Notes under the pieces: model-generated
Database searches by the model: none
What the model was told of the DNA's origin: nothing
Seen by the model: only the letters and a program-made list of their open reading frames with translations
DNA from: Rurimicrobium sp040387755
GTDB taxonomy: Bacteria > Bacteroidota > Bacteroidia > Chitinophagales > Chitinophagaceae
DNA length: 64,000 nt
Reading direction: 5' to 3'
Assembly (NCBI GenBank): GCA_040387755.1
Contig: JAZKDB010000002.1
Coordinates: 1,550,001 to 1,614,000 of the forward strand
Made by a program: the position numbers and the translations under genes
Part shown: in pieces, positions 1 through 8,900 of the stretch
Numbering within the stretch: position 1 is the stretch's first letter
Layout of the letters: every line of letters begins with the position of its first letter

Positions 1-744
1 ACCCCTGCCGACCACTTAATCCTTGACGACAGGGCCTTCGAAAGCAGCATGTTTGAAGGACTGGACTTTGTCAAAAGTAATGATGCCTTGCTTACATTGG
101 GTATTAAACCAACCAGACCTGACACAGGATACGGCTACATACAATTCAATCAAAAAAAATCAATCGGGCAATTTTTTAAGGTTAAAACCTTTACCGAAAA
201 ACCGAACTTGGAAATTGCCAGAGCATTCCTTAAAAGTGGAGATTTTCTATGGAATGCCGGTATATTTTTGTGGAATGTCAAAACCATTATTGCTGCTTTT
301 GCCAAATATCTACCAGAACTAAATGATGTTTTTCAACAAATAACTGCTTATAATAGCCCTAAAGAATACAACGAAATAGAAAAGGCTTATCCACTTTGTA
401 TCAACACTTCGATTGATTATGCTGTAATGGAAAAAGCGGATAATGTATTCGTAGCACCCGCCCAGTTTGGATGGAGTGATTTGGGGACATGGGAAAGCGC
501 TTACGAAAATTCAGAAAAAGATTACCTTGGAAATGCTGTACACGGAAAAAATGTCATTGTCATTGATGCATCGGAATGTATGGTAAAAGCACCTGAAAAA
601 AAATTAGTGCTTCTTCAGGGATTAGAAAAGTTTATTGTGATTGACACTCCCGATGTTTTGATGATTTGTGAGCGCACAAAAGAGCAACACATCAAAGAAT
701 ATGTTGCGGAAATCAAAAGAAATAAAGGAGATAAGTATTTATAA
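1..744 (+). CDS. Mannose-1-phosphate guanylyltransferase (C-terminal part, cut by window edge)
   Basis: The frame is open from base 1, so the 5' end lies outside the window. The enzyme makes GDP-mannose from mannose-1-phosphate and GTP in the cytoplasm, feeding polysaccharide and glycoprotein sugars. Family signs seen here are PADHLI near the edge, TGYGYIQ, VKTFTEKP, FLWNAGIFLWN, SIDYAVMEK and FGWSDLGTWES, the conserved stretch of ManC-type nucleotidyltransferases. After about residue 185 the protein ends without a phosphomannose isomerase domain, so this is the short single-domain form. It converges on the minus-strand porP-like gene with only 4 bp between the two stops and no room for a separate terminator. 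The family call is secure. Confidence 0.93.
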   Translation, partial: TPADHLILDDRAFESSMFEGLDFVKSNDALLTLGIKPTRPDTGYGYIQFNQKKSIGQFFKVKTFTEKPNLEIARAFLKSGDFLWNAGIFLWNVKTIIAAFAKYLPELNDVFQQITAYNSPKEYNEIEKAYPLCINTSIDYAVMEKADNVFVAPAQFGWSDLGTWESAYENSEKDYLGNAVHGKNVIVIDASECMVKAPEKKLVLLQGLEKFIVIDTPDVLMICERTKEQHIKEYVAEIKRNKGDKYL

Positions 745-748
745 TCAG

Positions 749-1780
749 CTAAAATCTGGGACAGTGGTACAATCTTCTGCCCTTTGAATTTTCGTTGTAT
801 AAGCCCTCGTAGCGAACAGATAGTTCAAAAGCACCTGTTCCTTTGCCTGCATTAATGGGTAAAGAAGAAATAGTATAATCATAACTGGCCATCATTCTTA
901 TACCATTTAGCTGAAGCCCGGCAACACCAACAACAGCATCATCCCAACGGTGAAATGCTCCGAATATTAATTGATTTGCGGCAATTTGCTCAACAGGCTT
1001 ATAAAGGCTGACTAATACCAAAGAACCATATAATATTTCACGGGAACCGCTTTGTGTGGTGTAATATGCCGAAGGATTCAAAATTAAGGTTTCGGCTGTC
1101 TTGAGCAATAAATCCAGATTGGCTGTATGCCTAAATTGAAGTGTGTTTTCACCACCTTTAAAAAAGGTTTCGGTGGGCTTGTTTAAGTTAGAAGTGCTTA
1201 GACCCAATTTCAAATAAACAGCTTCGTTAGGGAAAAAAGCATAGTTTATTCCAGCCGCTACAGAATTATAACTGGATTTTTCTAAACCCTTCCCTTCCTG
1301 ATTCGGATCGTCTTTATTAAAGGTATAACCATCCCATTGTACAGGAAAAGTAAACTTGCTAAAATTAACGCTTCGTGAACCATGACTGGCAGCTCCCCCT
1401 ACTGAAATCATATTCATTTCTCCAATCTGTACATGATAAGACAAAAATATCTCTGAACGAAACAGACTTAACTTTCCATCTCCAACATTATCATTAAAAA
1501 AAGCAAAACCCATCCCCATCCAATTCGTCTCATTTTTATTCCGAAATGACTGGAAATCGCCATATACAGACGTGGTGGTAAATGGTGCAGGCAATGCAGC
1601 CCATTGGGTACGGTGTTGTGCTCCAATTCTGTAATCAGATTCCGGCATCAACGCTGCGTTGGCCGGATTCAGCAATAGAGGTGCATTATAATATTGCGAA
1701 AAATGCATTCCTTGTCCTTCTGCCTTTATACAAGCAAGTATCAGGAACAATAGAATGGCATAGGTTTTTATCAATTTCAT
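749..1780 (-). CDS. PorP/SprF family type IX secretion system outer-membrane protein
   Basis: The 343-residue protein starts with a signal peptide (residues 1-22, hydrophobic LLFLILAC) and then shows the family hallmark HFSQYYNAPLLLNPANAAL, followed by alternating beta strands and ending in a C-terminal aromatic residue. PorP/SprF proteins are outer-membrane barrels of the T9SS and gliding apparatus. They are usually paired with a large secreted protein carrying a CHU_C (type B) sorting domain. Here the nearest such partner is the SprB-like gene at 5.9 kb, not adjacent and on the other strand. The family is certain. Which cargo it serves is inference. Confidence 0.93.
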   Translation of the reverse strand: MKLIKTYAILLFLILACIKAEGQGMHFSQYYNAPLLLNPANAALMPESDYRIGAQHRTQWAALPAPFTTTSVYGDFQSFRNKNETNWMGMGFAFFNDNVGDGKLSLFRSEIFLSYHVQIGEMNMISVGGAASHGSRSVNFSKFTFPVQWDGYTFNKDDPNQEGKGLEKSSYNSVAAGINYAFFPNEAVYLKLGLSTSNLNKPTETFFKGGENTLQFRHTANLDLLLKTAETLILNPSAYYTTQSGSREILYGSLVLVSLYKPVEQIAANQLIFGAFHRWDDAVVGVAGLQLNGIRMMASYDYTISSLPINAGKGTGAFELSVRYEGLYNENSKGRRLYHCPRF

Positions 1781-1870
1781 GGTTGCGTTTCGATAGACCG
1801 GGCTTCAAAATCTTTTATAAAAGTAATTTTTTTAGACTGTTTAAGCAAATTTAAAACCCCCTATTCACCC

Positions 1871-1920
1871 CAAAGAAAAAAAATTATGGGGATTGACTTT
1901 GCAAAGTCAATCCCCATAAT
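1871..1920 (-). terminator. Rho-independent terminator with a perfect 38-bp palindrome
   Basis: Bases 1883-1920 are a perfect inverted repeat with 19-bp arms and no loop bases (arm ATTATGGGGATTGACTTTG). Read on the minus strand it is followed by a run of T with one C (complement of 1871-1882). It lies 24 bp downstream of the stop of the minus-strand lipoprotein gene at 1944-2702 and separates it from the porP-like gene. Confidence 0.85.
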
Positions 1921-1943
1921 AAAGTTGCATGCTTTATAAAGCC

Positions 1944-2702
1944 TTATTTAATTTCAACCACTCTGGATAAAGCAAGCTCGTTAATAACGTGGATAGATTT
2001 GCCCCCTAAGGTTTTCAACTCATGATTCCATGGGCAAATTGTTACACTACCTCCGGTGACTGCACCCAAAGTGCCCATTTCTGCCGCGGTAAAGGTTACA
2101 GATTTAACCGTGCCTGCCATTCTTTTCAATAAAGACTTTTTAGAACCATTTATTTGAAAATATACTGAATCAGCATTCGAAATTGAACCATCAACTGCCA
2201 AAGTAAAATCTGTAGAAGAGCTTACCGAGGTGTAAGTACCTGCCATTTTATCAGCGATAGGCATTCCTCTACCCACACTTCCTCCGGCATTATATGTAAA
2301 TGAAGGTGTTGTAACTACCCAGGTAATATTACCACTCAAATCTATTCCTGTGGGATTAGTAGCACCAGGTGTGTAGAGGTAACTATTGTTCGTTTGTTTG
2401 GCCAATTCTGTACCATTCAAGGTAATTTTACCTGCATCTGAATAAGTACCCGTACTTAAATTTCCAAAAACGGCAACTCCAGTACCTAAATCAAAATCCG
2501 TAGAACCAAATGGGGTTGTGGTAGTAGTGCGTGTCATCAACGCAACAATTGCACCGTCACCTGTAGCATAAGTTGGAGTAGCTGCCCCAGACGATACCGG
2601 AGTAGTTGGGGTTGGGGTTGGAGTTGGGGTAACATCTTCTTTAGTACAAGATGCGAAAGTGCCCATTGCTGAAATAGCCAGTAGAATTAATTTTTTGTTC
2701 AT
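1944..2702 (-). CDS. Secreted lipoprotein of unknown function
   Basis: The 252-residue protein has a lipoprotein signal: a KK start, a hydrophobic run, then the lipobox FASC with the lipidated Cys at residue 18. A Thr-Pro linker (TPTPTPTPTTP, residues 26-36) follows. The rest is Gly/Thr/Ser-rich with predicted beta strands and no catalytic motif that I recognise. It is probably a surface or periplasmic lipoprotein. A perfect-palindrome terminator follows the gene and it appears to be transcribed alone. I cannot assign a family. Confidence 0.8.
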   Translation of the reverse strand: MNKKLILLAISAMGTFASCTKEDVTPTPTPTPTTPVSSGAATPTYATGDGAIVALMTRTTTTTPFGSTDFDLGTGVAVFGNLSTGTYSDAGKITLNGTELAKQTNNSYLYTPGATNPTGIDLSGNITWVVTTPSFTYNAGGSVGRGMPIADKMAGTYTSVSSSTDFTLAVDGSISNADSVYFQINGSKKSLLKRMAGTVKSVTFTAAEMGTLGAVTGGSVTICPWNHELKTLGGKSIHVINELALSRVVEIK

Positions 2703-2898
2703 TGTTTTAATTTTTTAAAAGGGTGAAAAACTGATGCAAACGTACCCTTATATAAAAGTCTATGCAATACGATGAATTTCGTATTTTGATAAAAAGCAAT
2801 AAGCTGCTCACCAGAGGGTAAGCAGCCTATCAATCTTTCACTTCCTATTAAAACAAAAACAAGATTTAGGTTTGAAATTGCAAGAGTGTCTTTCAAAA

Positions 2899-3906
2899 TC
2901 AAACTGATGCGCTCATCATTTTGGTATCCCGGAAAATGCCATCAGCATTTTTTACTTCAAGCTGATAAACGTAATTACCCGGTAGTATATTATGCTGTTC
3001 AGGCCAAAAATCTATGGAATGACTTCCACTACTCATTTGTTGGTCTGAAATCGTTGCCAACTTCCTGCCGGTCAAATCCCAAATTTCCATTTTTATATCC
3101 GAGCTCTGATTAAGGTTGAAAGGTATGCTGGTCATTTGAGAATAGGGATTCGGGAAATTTTGTCCCAGACTGAACTGCCGGGCATTTTCTTTTTCAACAT
3201 GGCCAATACCCAGCCCATTACCTTTAACCGTAACCTCAATATAAGCGTCATATCCACCTGTGGCGGTATTTGGAGTCAATGTAGCCATCTGATAACTGTA
3301 GCCGTCCATAAATATATTATCTGAAGCCAGCGACATTGGATCTGCACCTTTTGTATATAATGAGGAGTTGGCGGCATAGATATCATTCTTCGTTTCCAGG
3401 TCAAAAGTCATTTGAGAGATGGCAGAATTGCTGGAGCTTACATAAACCTGAAAGTGTATATGGCATATTCGTCCGTTATACCAACCAGGAAAAATGGTTA
3501 TAAAATTAACGTCTCCGTTTACATCGGTCATTTGATACCCTCTCAAATAGGTGAGGCCTGCCTGACCCAGATTGTTGGTTGTATCATAACCAGAATACAG
3601 ACCATCTTTATCACAATGCCAGATATTGACCCTTACATTTTGCATCACACCACAATTATCTTCGCCCAATACTTTTATTTTGACATTCAACCTTACTCCG
3701 GTCTTTGATTCTCTGATATCAGACCGAAAAAATGTAGTGTTTGCTGTAAGATCCAACGGAAATGGACCAGCCGTTTCAGTTGGAATAAGTACACATGCAG
3801 CACTTAATTTGTCAGTATCTCCGAGTTCTGCAAAAACAGTTTTGAAAGGCACAAATGAAGCTGCACCGGCAAGACCAATACTTCTTAAAAAATCTTTTCT
3901 TTTCAT
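2899..3906 (-). CDS. Intradiol ring-cleavage dioxygenase-like protein with T9SS type A sorting domain
   Basis: I choose the start at 3906 (MKRKDFLRSIG); an upstream in-frame Met at 3951 would place 15 extra residues before the signal sequence. Residues 1-26 form a signal peptide resembling those of periplasmic enzymes. The catalytic core (about 35-200) shows the non-haem Fe(III) ligands of protocatechuate/catechol intradiol dioxygenases: Tyr104 in GLYSGY, Tyr143 in PGWYNGR, His149 and His151 in CHIHFQV. From about residue 245 (FSLGQNFPNPYSQMT) there is a T9SS type A sorting domain ending in KMMSASV. The predicted enzyme is therefore exported and probably surface-bound. The natural substrate is unknown. 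No aromatic-degradation genes lie nearby. Confidence 0.9.
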   Translation of the reverse strand: MKRKDFLRSIGLAGAASFVPFKTVFAELGDTDKLSAACVLIPTETAGPFPLDLTANTTFFRSDIRESKTGVRLNVKIKVLGEDNCGVMQNVRVNIWHCDKDGLYSGYDTTNNLGQAGLTYLRGYQMTDVNGDVNFITIFPGWYNGRICHIHFQVYVSSSNSAISQMTFDLETKNDIYAANSSLYTKGADPMSLASDNIFMDGYSYQMATLTPNTATGGYDAYIEVTVKGNGLGIGHVEKENARQFSLGQNFPNPYSQMTSIPFNLNQSSDIKMEIWDLTGRKLATISDQQMSSGSHSIDFWPEQHNILPGNYVYQLEVKNADGIFRDTKMMSASV

Positions 3907-4005
3907 AAAAATGGTTTTTGTTGTGTAAAAAGATGTTTCAATTTCTGACAAAAAAAACCGAAGGGAAATAATTAGTGGTCAAGCGTTGAAATTTGTTGGC
4001 GTAAA

Positions 4006-4701
4006 TCAGATTGCTCTTTTCTGCAAAATATCGAGTACTTCTTTTTCATAATTACTACCAATTGGCAACTCAAAATTCAAAAAGTATAAGGTTTTATTAC
4101 GAATGGTTCTGATGTTTTTAATAGGTACAACATAAGAGCGGTGTATCCTTATAAATTTGTCGGCGGGAAGAAGTGTGAGAATATTCTTCAAAGTAATTCT
4201 TGCCAGTAAAGGCTTTTCATTCAGCAAATGAATCTTAATATAGTTATCAAGGCTCTCTATCATCAAGATATCGCTGAACAATACTTTAATCAAGCTATAG
4301 TCTGCCCGTATGGTGACGAAATCATCCAAATTATTTACCTCTCTTTCACCCGCAATGGTAAAATACTTTTCTACAGACTGAGTAAACCTTTTATAAGTAA
4401 ATGGCTTCAGCAGATAGTCCACAGCATCCAGATTAAAGCCTTCCACCGCATATTCTGAATGAGCAGTAGTAAAAATTACTTTTGGTTTATGCTTGAGCGA
4501 CCTATATAAATCCATACCTGAAACTGAGGGCATATTGATATCCAAAAAAAGCAACTCGATTTTATGTTCATTTAAAAACTGAATGGCTTCGGTACTTTTT
4601 GTGAATGTCCCAATCAAATCTATTGTACCCACCTTAATACAAAACTGCTCAATCACTTTCAAGGCCAGAGGTTCATCGTCTACTGCGATTGCTTTAATCA
4701 T
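4006..4701 (-). CDS. LytTR family response regulator
   Basis: The 231-residue regulator has a receiver domain (1-120) with acidic pocket DDE at 8-10, phospho-acceptor Asp54 in FLDINMP, the Thr of FTTAHS near 79 and Lys99 in LLKPF. A LytTR DNA-binding domain follows (about 132-231; DYIKIHLLNEKPLLAR, FIRIHRSYVVPI). The upstream kinase gene ends inside its start (4-bp overlap), so the two are translationally coupled and form a two-component system. The regulon cannot be deduced. The divergent SprB-like gene begins 171 bp beyond the kinase start and is one possible target, by position only. Confidence 0.95.
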   Translation of the reverse strand: MIKAIAVDDEPLALKVIEQFCIKVGTIDLIGTFTKSTEAIQFLNEHKIELLFLDINMPSVSGMDLYRSLKHKPKVIFTTAHSEYAVEGFNLDAVDYLLKPFTYKRFTQSVEKYFTIAGEREVNNLDDFVTIRADYSLIKVLFSDILMIESLDNYIKIHLLNEKPLLARITLKNILTLLPADKFIRIHRSYVVPIKNIRTIRNKTLYFLNFELPIGSNYEKEVLDILQKRAI

Positions 4702-5762
4702 AAAAAAGAAATTTTCAGGGTAATCATAAAAACATGTTCATCATCATTAATAATTAAACTGCTGCAGGATGGATATACGGCCATCAATCGTTTTCGAACA
4801 TTTTCAATACCCATCTTATTGCTGCTCGTTTCTTCAATTCTGATTGACACTTTTTTGTTCTTGACCATGAATATAAACTGTTGTTCACTTATCTCTGTTA
4901 TTATATCGATACAACATTCTTCATCCGGGTTTACTCCATATTTAAATGCATTTTCTATCAAGGGTACCAATAACATAGGTGCTATTTGCTGGTTCGTTGG
5001 CGCACCAAGAACCTGAAATCCAAAAACGACATTATCAGGCAATCTTGTTGTTTGCAATGCTATATAATCTCTTATATAATCAATTTCTTTACTCAAGGGC
5101 ACAAAGTTTTGTGCAGCATCTGTAAGTACGTATCGCATCATGTTAGATAACTGCACGATAGAGTCGGCCGTAGCATCAGATTTTTGAATTGCGAGAGCAT
5201 AAATACTGTTGAGGGTATTGAATAAGAAATGAGGATTAATCTGCGCTTTCAGATAAGCCAGTTCGGCATCTATTATTGCTCTCTCTGCCCTTTTCCATTG
5301 CGCATAGATCTTAATAGTATAGGAAAATATGGCTACGACAATGAATTGAAATAAATGCTGACTAAGCAGAAAATAAATACGAAAACCGGAATGATGTGAT
5401 CCCGGAGGACCACCGGGAAAATGAGCATGTCTATTTTGAAAAGATGGCAAGGCCACCTCTTTGGAGATTATGATACTAGGCAGAAATGCACATAGTAAGA
5501 AAACACCAATTAAACATACTGAATATAACCAATAACGCTTTGCAAAATAAAAATCTGGAAGAAGCCAGAACATATGAATGTAGAAAAAAAGAAGTAATAA
5601 GCAATAGGAGATAAAACTTCTTTGAAAGGGTTTTACCGAAAGGAATTCAAAATCCCAGGCAAAATCCGGAGATGAGAATATGGGCAAAAGCAGAAAAAGC
5701 AAACTACCTGATGCATATAAAAACCAGGGCTTCTTTGTAATACTGCTCAGGAGTTTAATCAT
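4698..5762 (-). CDS. LytS-type sensor histidine kinase
   Basis: The 354-residue membrane kinase has four hydrophobic segments (about 15-33, 48-67, 80-98, 130-150), then a short linker and the His_kinase domain with phospho-acceptor His178 in AQINPHFLFNTLN. A compact HATPase domain follows (LVPLIENAFKYG, N box; GIENVRKRL, G box). No extracellular sensor domain is seen apart from a His/Gly-rich loop (about 108-125, with repeated HH and PGG). That loop faces the membrane side and might bind metal, which is inference. It forms a two-gene unit with the LytTR regulator at 4006-4701. Confidence 0.93.
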   Translation of the reverse strand: MIKLLSSITKKPWFLYASGSLLFLLLPIFSSPDFAWDFEFLSVKPFQRSFISYCLLLLFFYIHMFWLLPDFYFAKRYWLYSVCLIGVFLLCAFLPSIIISKEVALPSFQNRHAHFPGGPPGSHHSGFRIYFLLSQHLFQFIVVAIFSYTIKIYAQWKRAERAIIDAELAYLKAQINPHFLFNTLNSIYALAIQKSDATADSIVQLSNMMRYVLTDAAQNFVPLSKEIDYIRDYIALQTTRLPDNVVFGFQVLGAPTNQQIAPMLLVPLIENAFKYGVNPDEECCIDIITEISEQQFIFMVKNKKVSIRIEETSSNKMGIENVRKRLMAVYPSCSSLIINDDEHVFMITLKISFL

Positions 5763-5872
5763 GATTGTCTGAAAGGGCTTTGACCAAAGGTATTAAACAC
5801 AAACAAAAACACTGTATTAAAAAGTCATATTGTGGTCAAAAGGTATAATTTGTAGGTGACGATATTATATAT

Positions 5873-5907
5873 ATTTACGCATAGAAAAATAATTAGAAGT
5901 ACATTTG
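5873..5907 (+). promoter_or_regulatory. Candidate Bacteroidota promoter for the SprB-like gene
   Basis: TACATTTG at 5900-5907 matches the -7 consensus TAnnTTTG. A weak TTTAC at about 5873 sits 22 bp upstream in place of the TTG -33 box. The start codon at 5934 would leave a leader of about 20 nt. Confidence 0.45.
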
Positions 5908-5933
5908 CTTTTCAGTAAATATGATTCACCATC

Positions 5934-8900
5934 ATGAAAACAAAATCCAATTTCCTTTCATTTATTATTTGTCTACTAATCCTGTGCGGGTTTTGTAACA
6001 CATCAAATGGTTCGCACCTTTATGGTGGCGAGATGTACTATACACATATTTCGGGTAATAAATATACTGTTACCATGGTGCTGTATGGTGATTGTAGCGG
6101 CAGTTCTACTTTGATTAGCGCACTGTATACCGCAAGCCCTAAAGTGCAGGTCTATAACGGTACCACCTTGTTTCGGACAATGAATTTAATTGTAGCACCA
6201 GGTGCAGGTGCAGAGGTAACTCCTGTTTGCCCGCTGAGCCTTGACAGCACAACCTGTCATGGAGGAACAATTCCAGGTGTACGCCGATTTGTCTATTCGG
6301 ACACTATTACTCTACTCCCTTCAACATCCTGGAAATTTCGCTCAACCAGCTATCTGACCTCCAGTTCTTCTGCTGGCAGAAGCAGTACAATTACAAACAT
6401 TTATTCTCCTGGCACCAGCTTGATGTCACTCGAAGCAACTTTGAATAATAATACACAAGCCAATTCAAATCCAACATATACCACTATCCCCACTCCATTC
6501 TTTTGTATCAACGTAAATCAGGAATACAATATTGGAGCAGTGGATTCCAATACCTCAGACAGCCTGGTCTATAGTCTTGTAGATGGCCTGGATGCTACTA
6601 CCACACCCAGCAGTACGGTAAGTTATCGCCCCGGCTATAGTGCTACAGCCCCTTTGGCTTGTGCAACAGGTTCTTTCACTTTTAGTACAAGTACTGGTCA
6701 GTTAACCTTCAAACCCAATCTTGCACAAGTATCTCTGGTGGTGTATAAAGTAAGTGAATACAGAGGTGGAGTGCTGGTAGGTACCAGTATGCGCGAGATG
6801 AATTTTATTGTTCTCTCTACCTGCAGCAATCGCTCCCCATACGGAAAAATTTCGGGTGTAGTGGGAGGAACTGCTACAGACAATACTACCGTCAACATGT
6901 GCAAAAATGACACTTTACTTACCTTTAATATCAACCCGGTTGACTCGGACGGTAATAATATCTATGTAACATATGAGGGCCTGCCAACAGGTGCCACTTT
7001 AACCATTACCGGTAATAATACAACAAGTCCTTCCTGTGCTTTTTCCTGGAACACAGCAACTGTTGCTGCAGGGACATATTATTTCTATGTCACTTATCAG
7101 GATAATGCCTGTCCGCTCAGTAGCAAACAGACTGTGGTTTACACGATTAATGTACTTCCAAAACCCGGCCTGACAGTGAGTACAGTTTCGTTGACAACTT
7201 GTACCAAGAAGAATGTGTTTGATATAATACCTGCAGGTATTGGCAGCCCCTGGATTGTTAAGATACTGAATGGCAGTACTATTATAAAAACATATACAGG
7301 CCTTACCGCAAGTAAGAGGGACAGCTTGCCGGTCGGAACTTATACTTTTACTATTTCAAATGCAAACGGATGCTATAACGATGTAACTTATGTTATCAAT
7401 CCGCCACCGGTTATTTCTATACAATCGGCAACTGTTGTTCACCCAAAGTGTTATGGCTCTGCTGACGGCTCCATAACAATTGTTGCAAACGGTGGATTAA
7501 CTCCATATCGATATAGCATTAACGGGGGAGCATATTCGGGTTCCGGTGTTTTTAACGCATTAACACCTGGCACCTATACCTTACAAATCAGAGACACCAA
7601 CGAGTGTACAAAAGACACTATTATTGTATTAAACAATCCAGACTCAATCATTGCCACAGCAAGCTCAAAGCCTGCATTATGCAATGCTTTCAGCAGTGGC
7701 TCTATTACTATTCTTGCTTCGGGAGGAAGCGGAACATTGACCTATGCAATTGGAGCAGGCGGAACATTTGGAAGCAGTAATATTTTTAGTTCGCTTTTTG
7801 CAGGCACCTATATTCTTAAAATAAGAGACACTAACAACTGCATAAAGACTATCAGTAGTGTTGTTACAGATTCCATAATGGTTGTTGCCGCCTCTGTCAC
7901 AAAAAACAATGTGTTATGCTTTAGCGGGAATACTGGCAGCATCTCCGTTCTACCAACAAATGGCCTTGCTCCCTATACTTATGCAATAGATGCTGGAGCT
8001 TTTGGCAGTAGTTCAAGTTTCACATCATTAACCGCCAACAATTACACCATTCATATAAAAGATTCTTTAGGTTGCTTTTTAGACACAATAATCACCCTCA
8101 CCCAACCGACAAAACTAAATATTAATGTAGCACTAACGCATGTAGGCTGTTTTGGAGGCAATAGTGGTGCTATTTTAGCCAGTGGCAGCGGAGCTATAAC
8201 GCCCTATACTTTTGCTCTGAATAGTGGCGCTTTCAGCAGCACACCAACTTTCACTTCTTTAATTGCCGGAGCATATACAGTTACAATCAAAGATTCAAAT
8301 AATTGCACAAAAGACACTTCAATAACGATTAACCAACCCAATCCAATAACGATAAACGGATTTTCTATAACTATACCTAAATGTGTGGGAAGTGCAGACG
8401 GTATTGTAACGATCAGTGCTATTGGTGGAACCGGCGCGTTGAAATATACTATTGATGGTGGTATTTATTCTGCTATCAGCACCTTTTCCAGCCTCACAGC
8501 TGGCACTCATACTATCTCAATTAAAGATTCTAACAACTGCATCAAAGACACAATATTCAATTTGAGCAACCCCAATCCTATTTTGATACAATCTTTTAAT
8601 GTTGTAAAGCCAAAATGTTATGGTGGATCCGACGGCACAACAGACATCGTAGCAGTTGGCGGTGCAGGAACTTTTAAATATAGTATAGATGCTGGCCCAT
8701 TTAGCAGCTCCGGTTCTTTTACAGGACTTTCAGCAGGCAGCCATACTATCAGTATCAAAGATGCCAACAACTGTTTAAAAGACACTACTTATACTCTGCT
8801 CAATACGGATTCTATTATATTAAATGCTTTCATCAGAAAAAACCTCTGCAATACAAGCAAAAATGGAGCGGTACGATTGACAGCCAGCGGCGGAGCAGGT

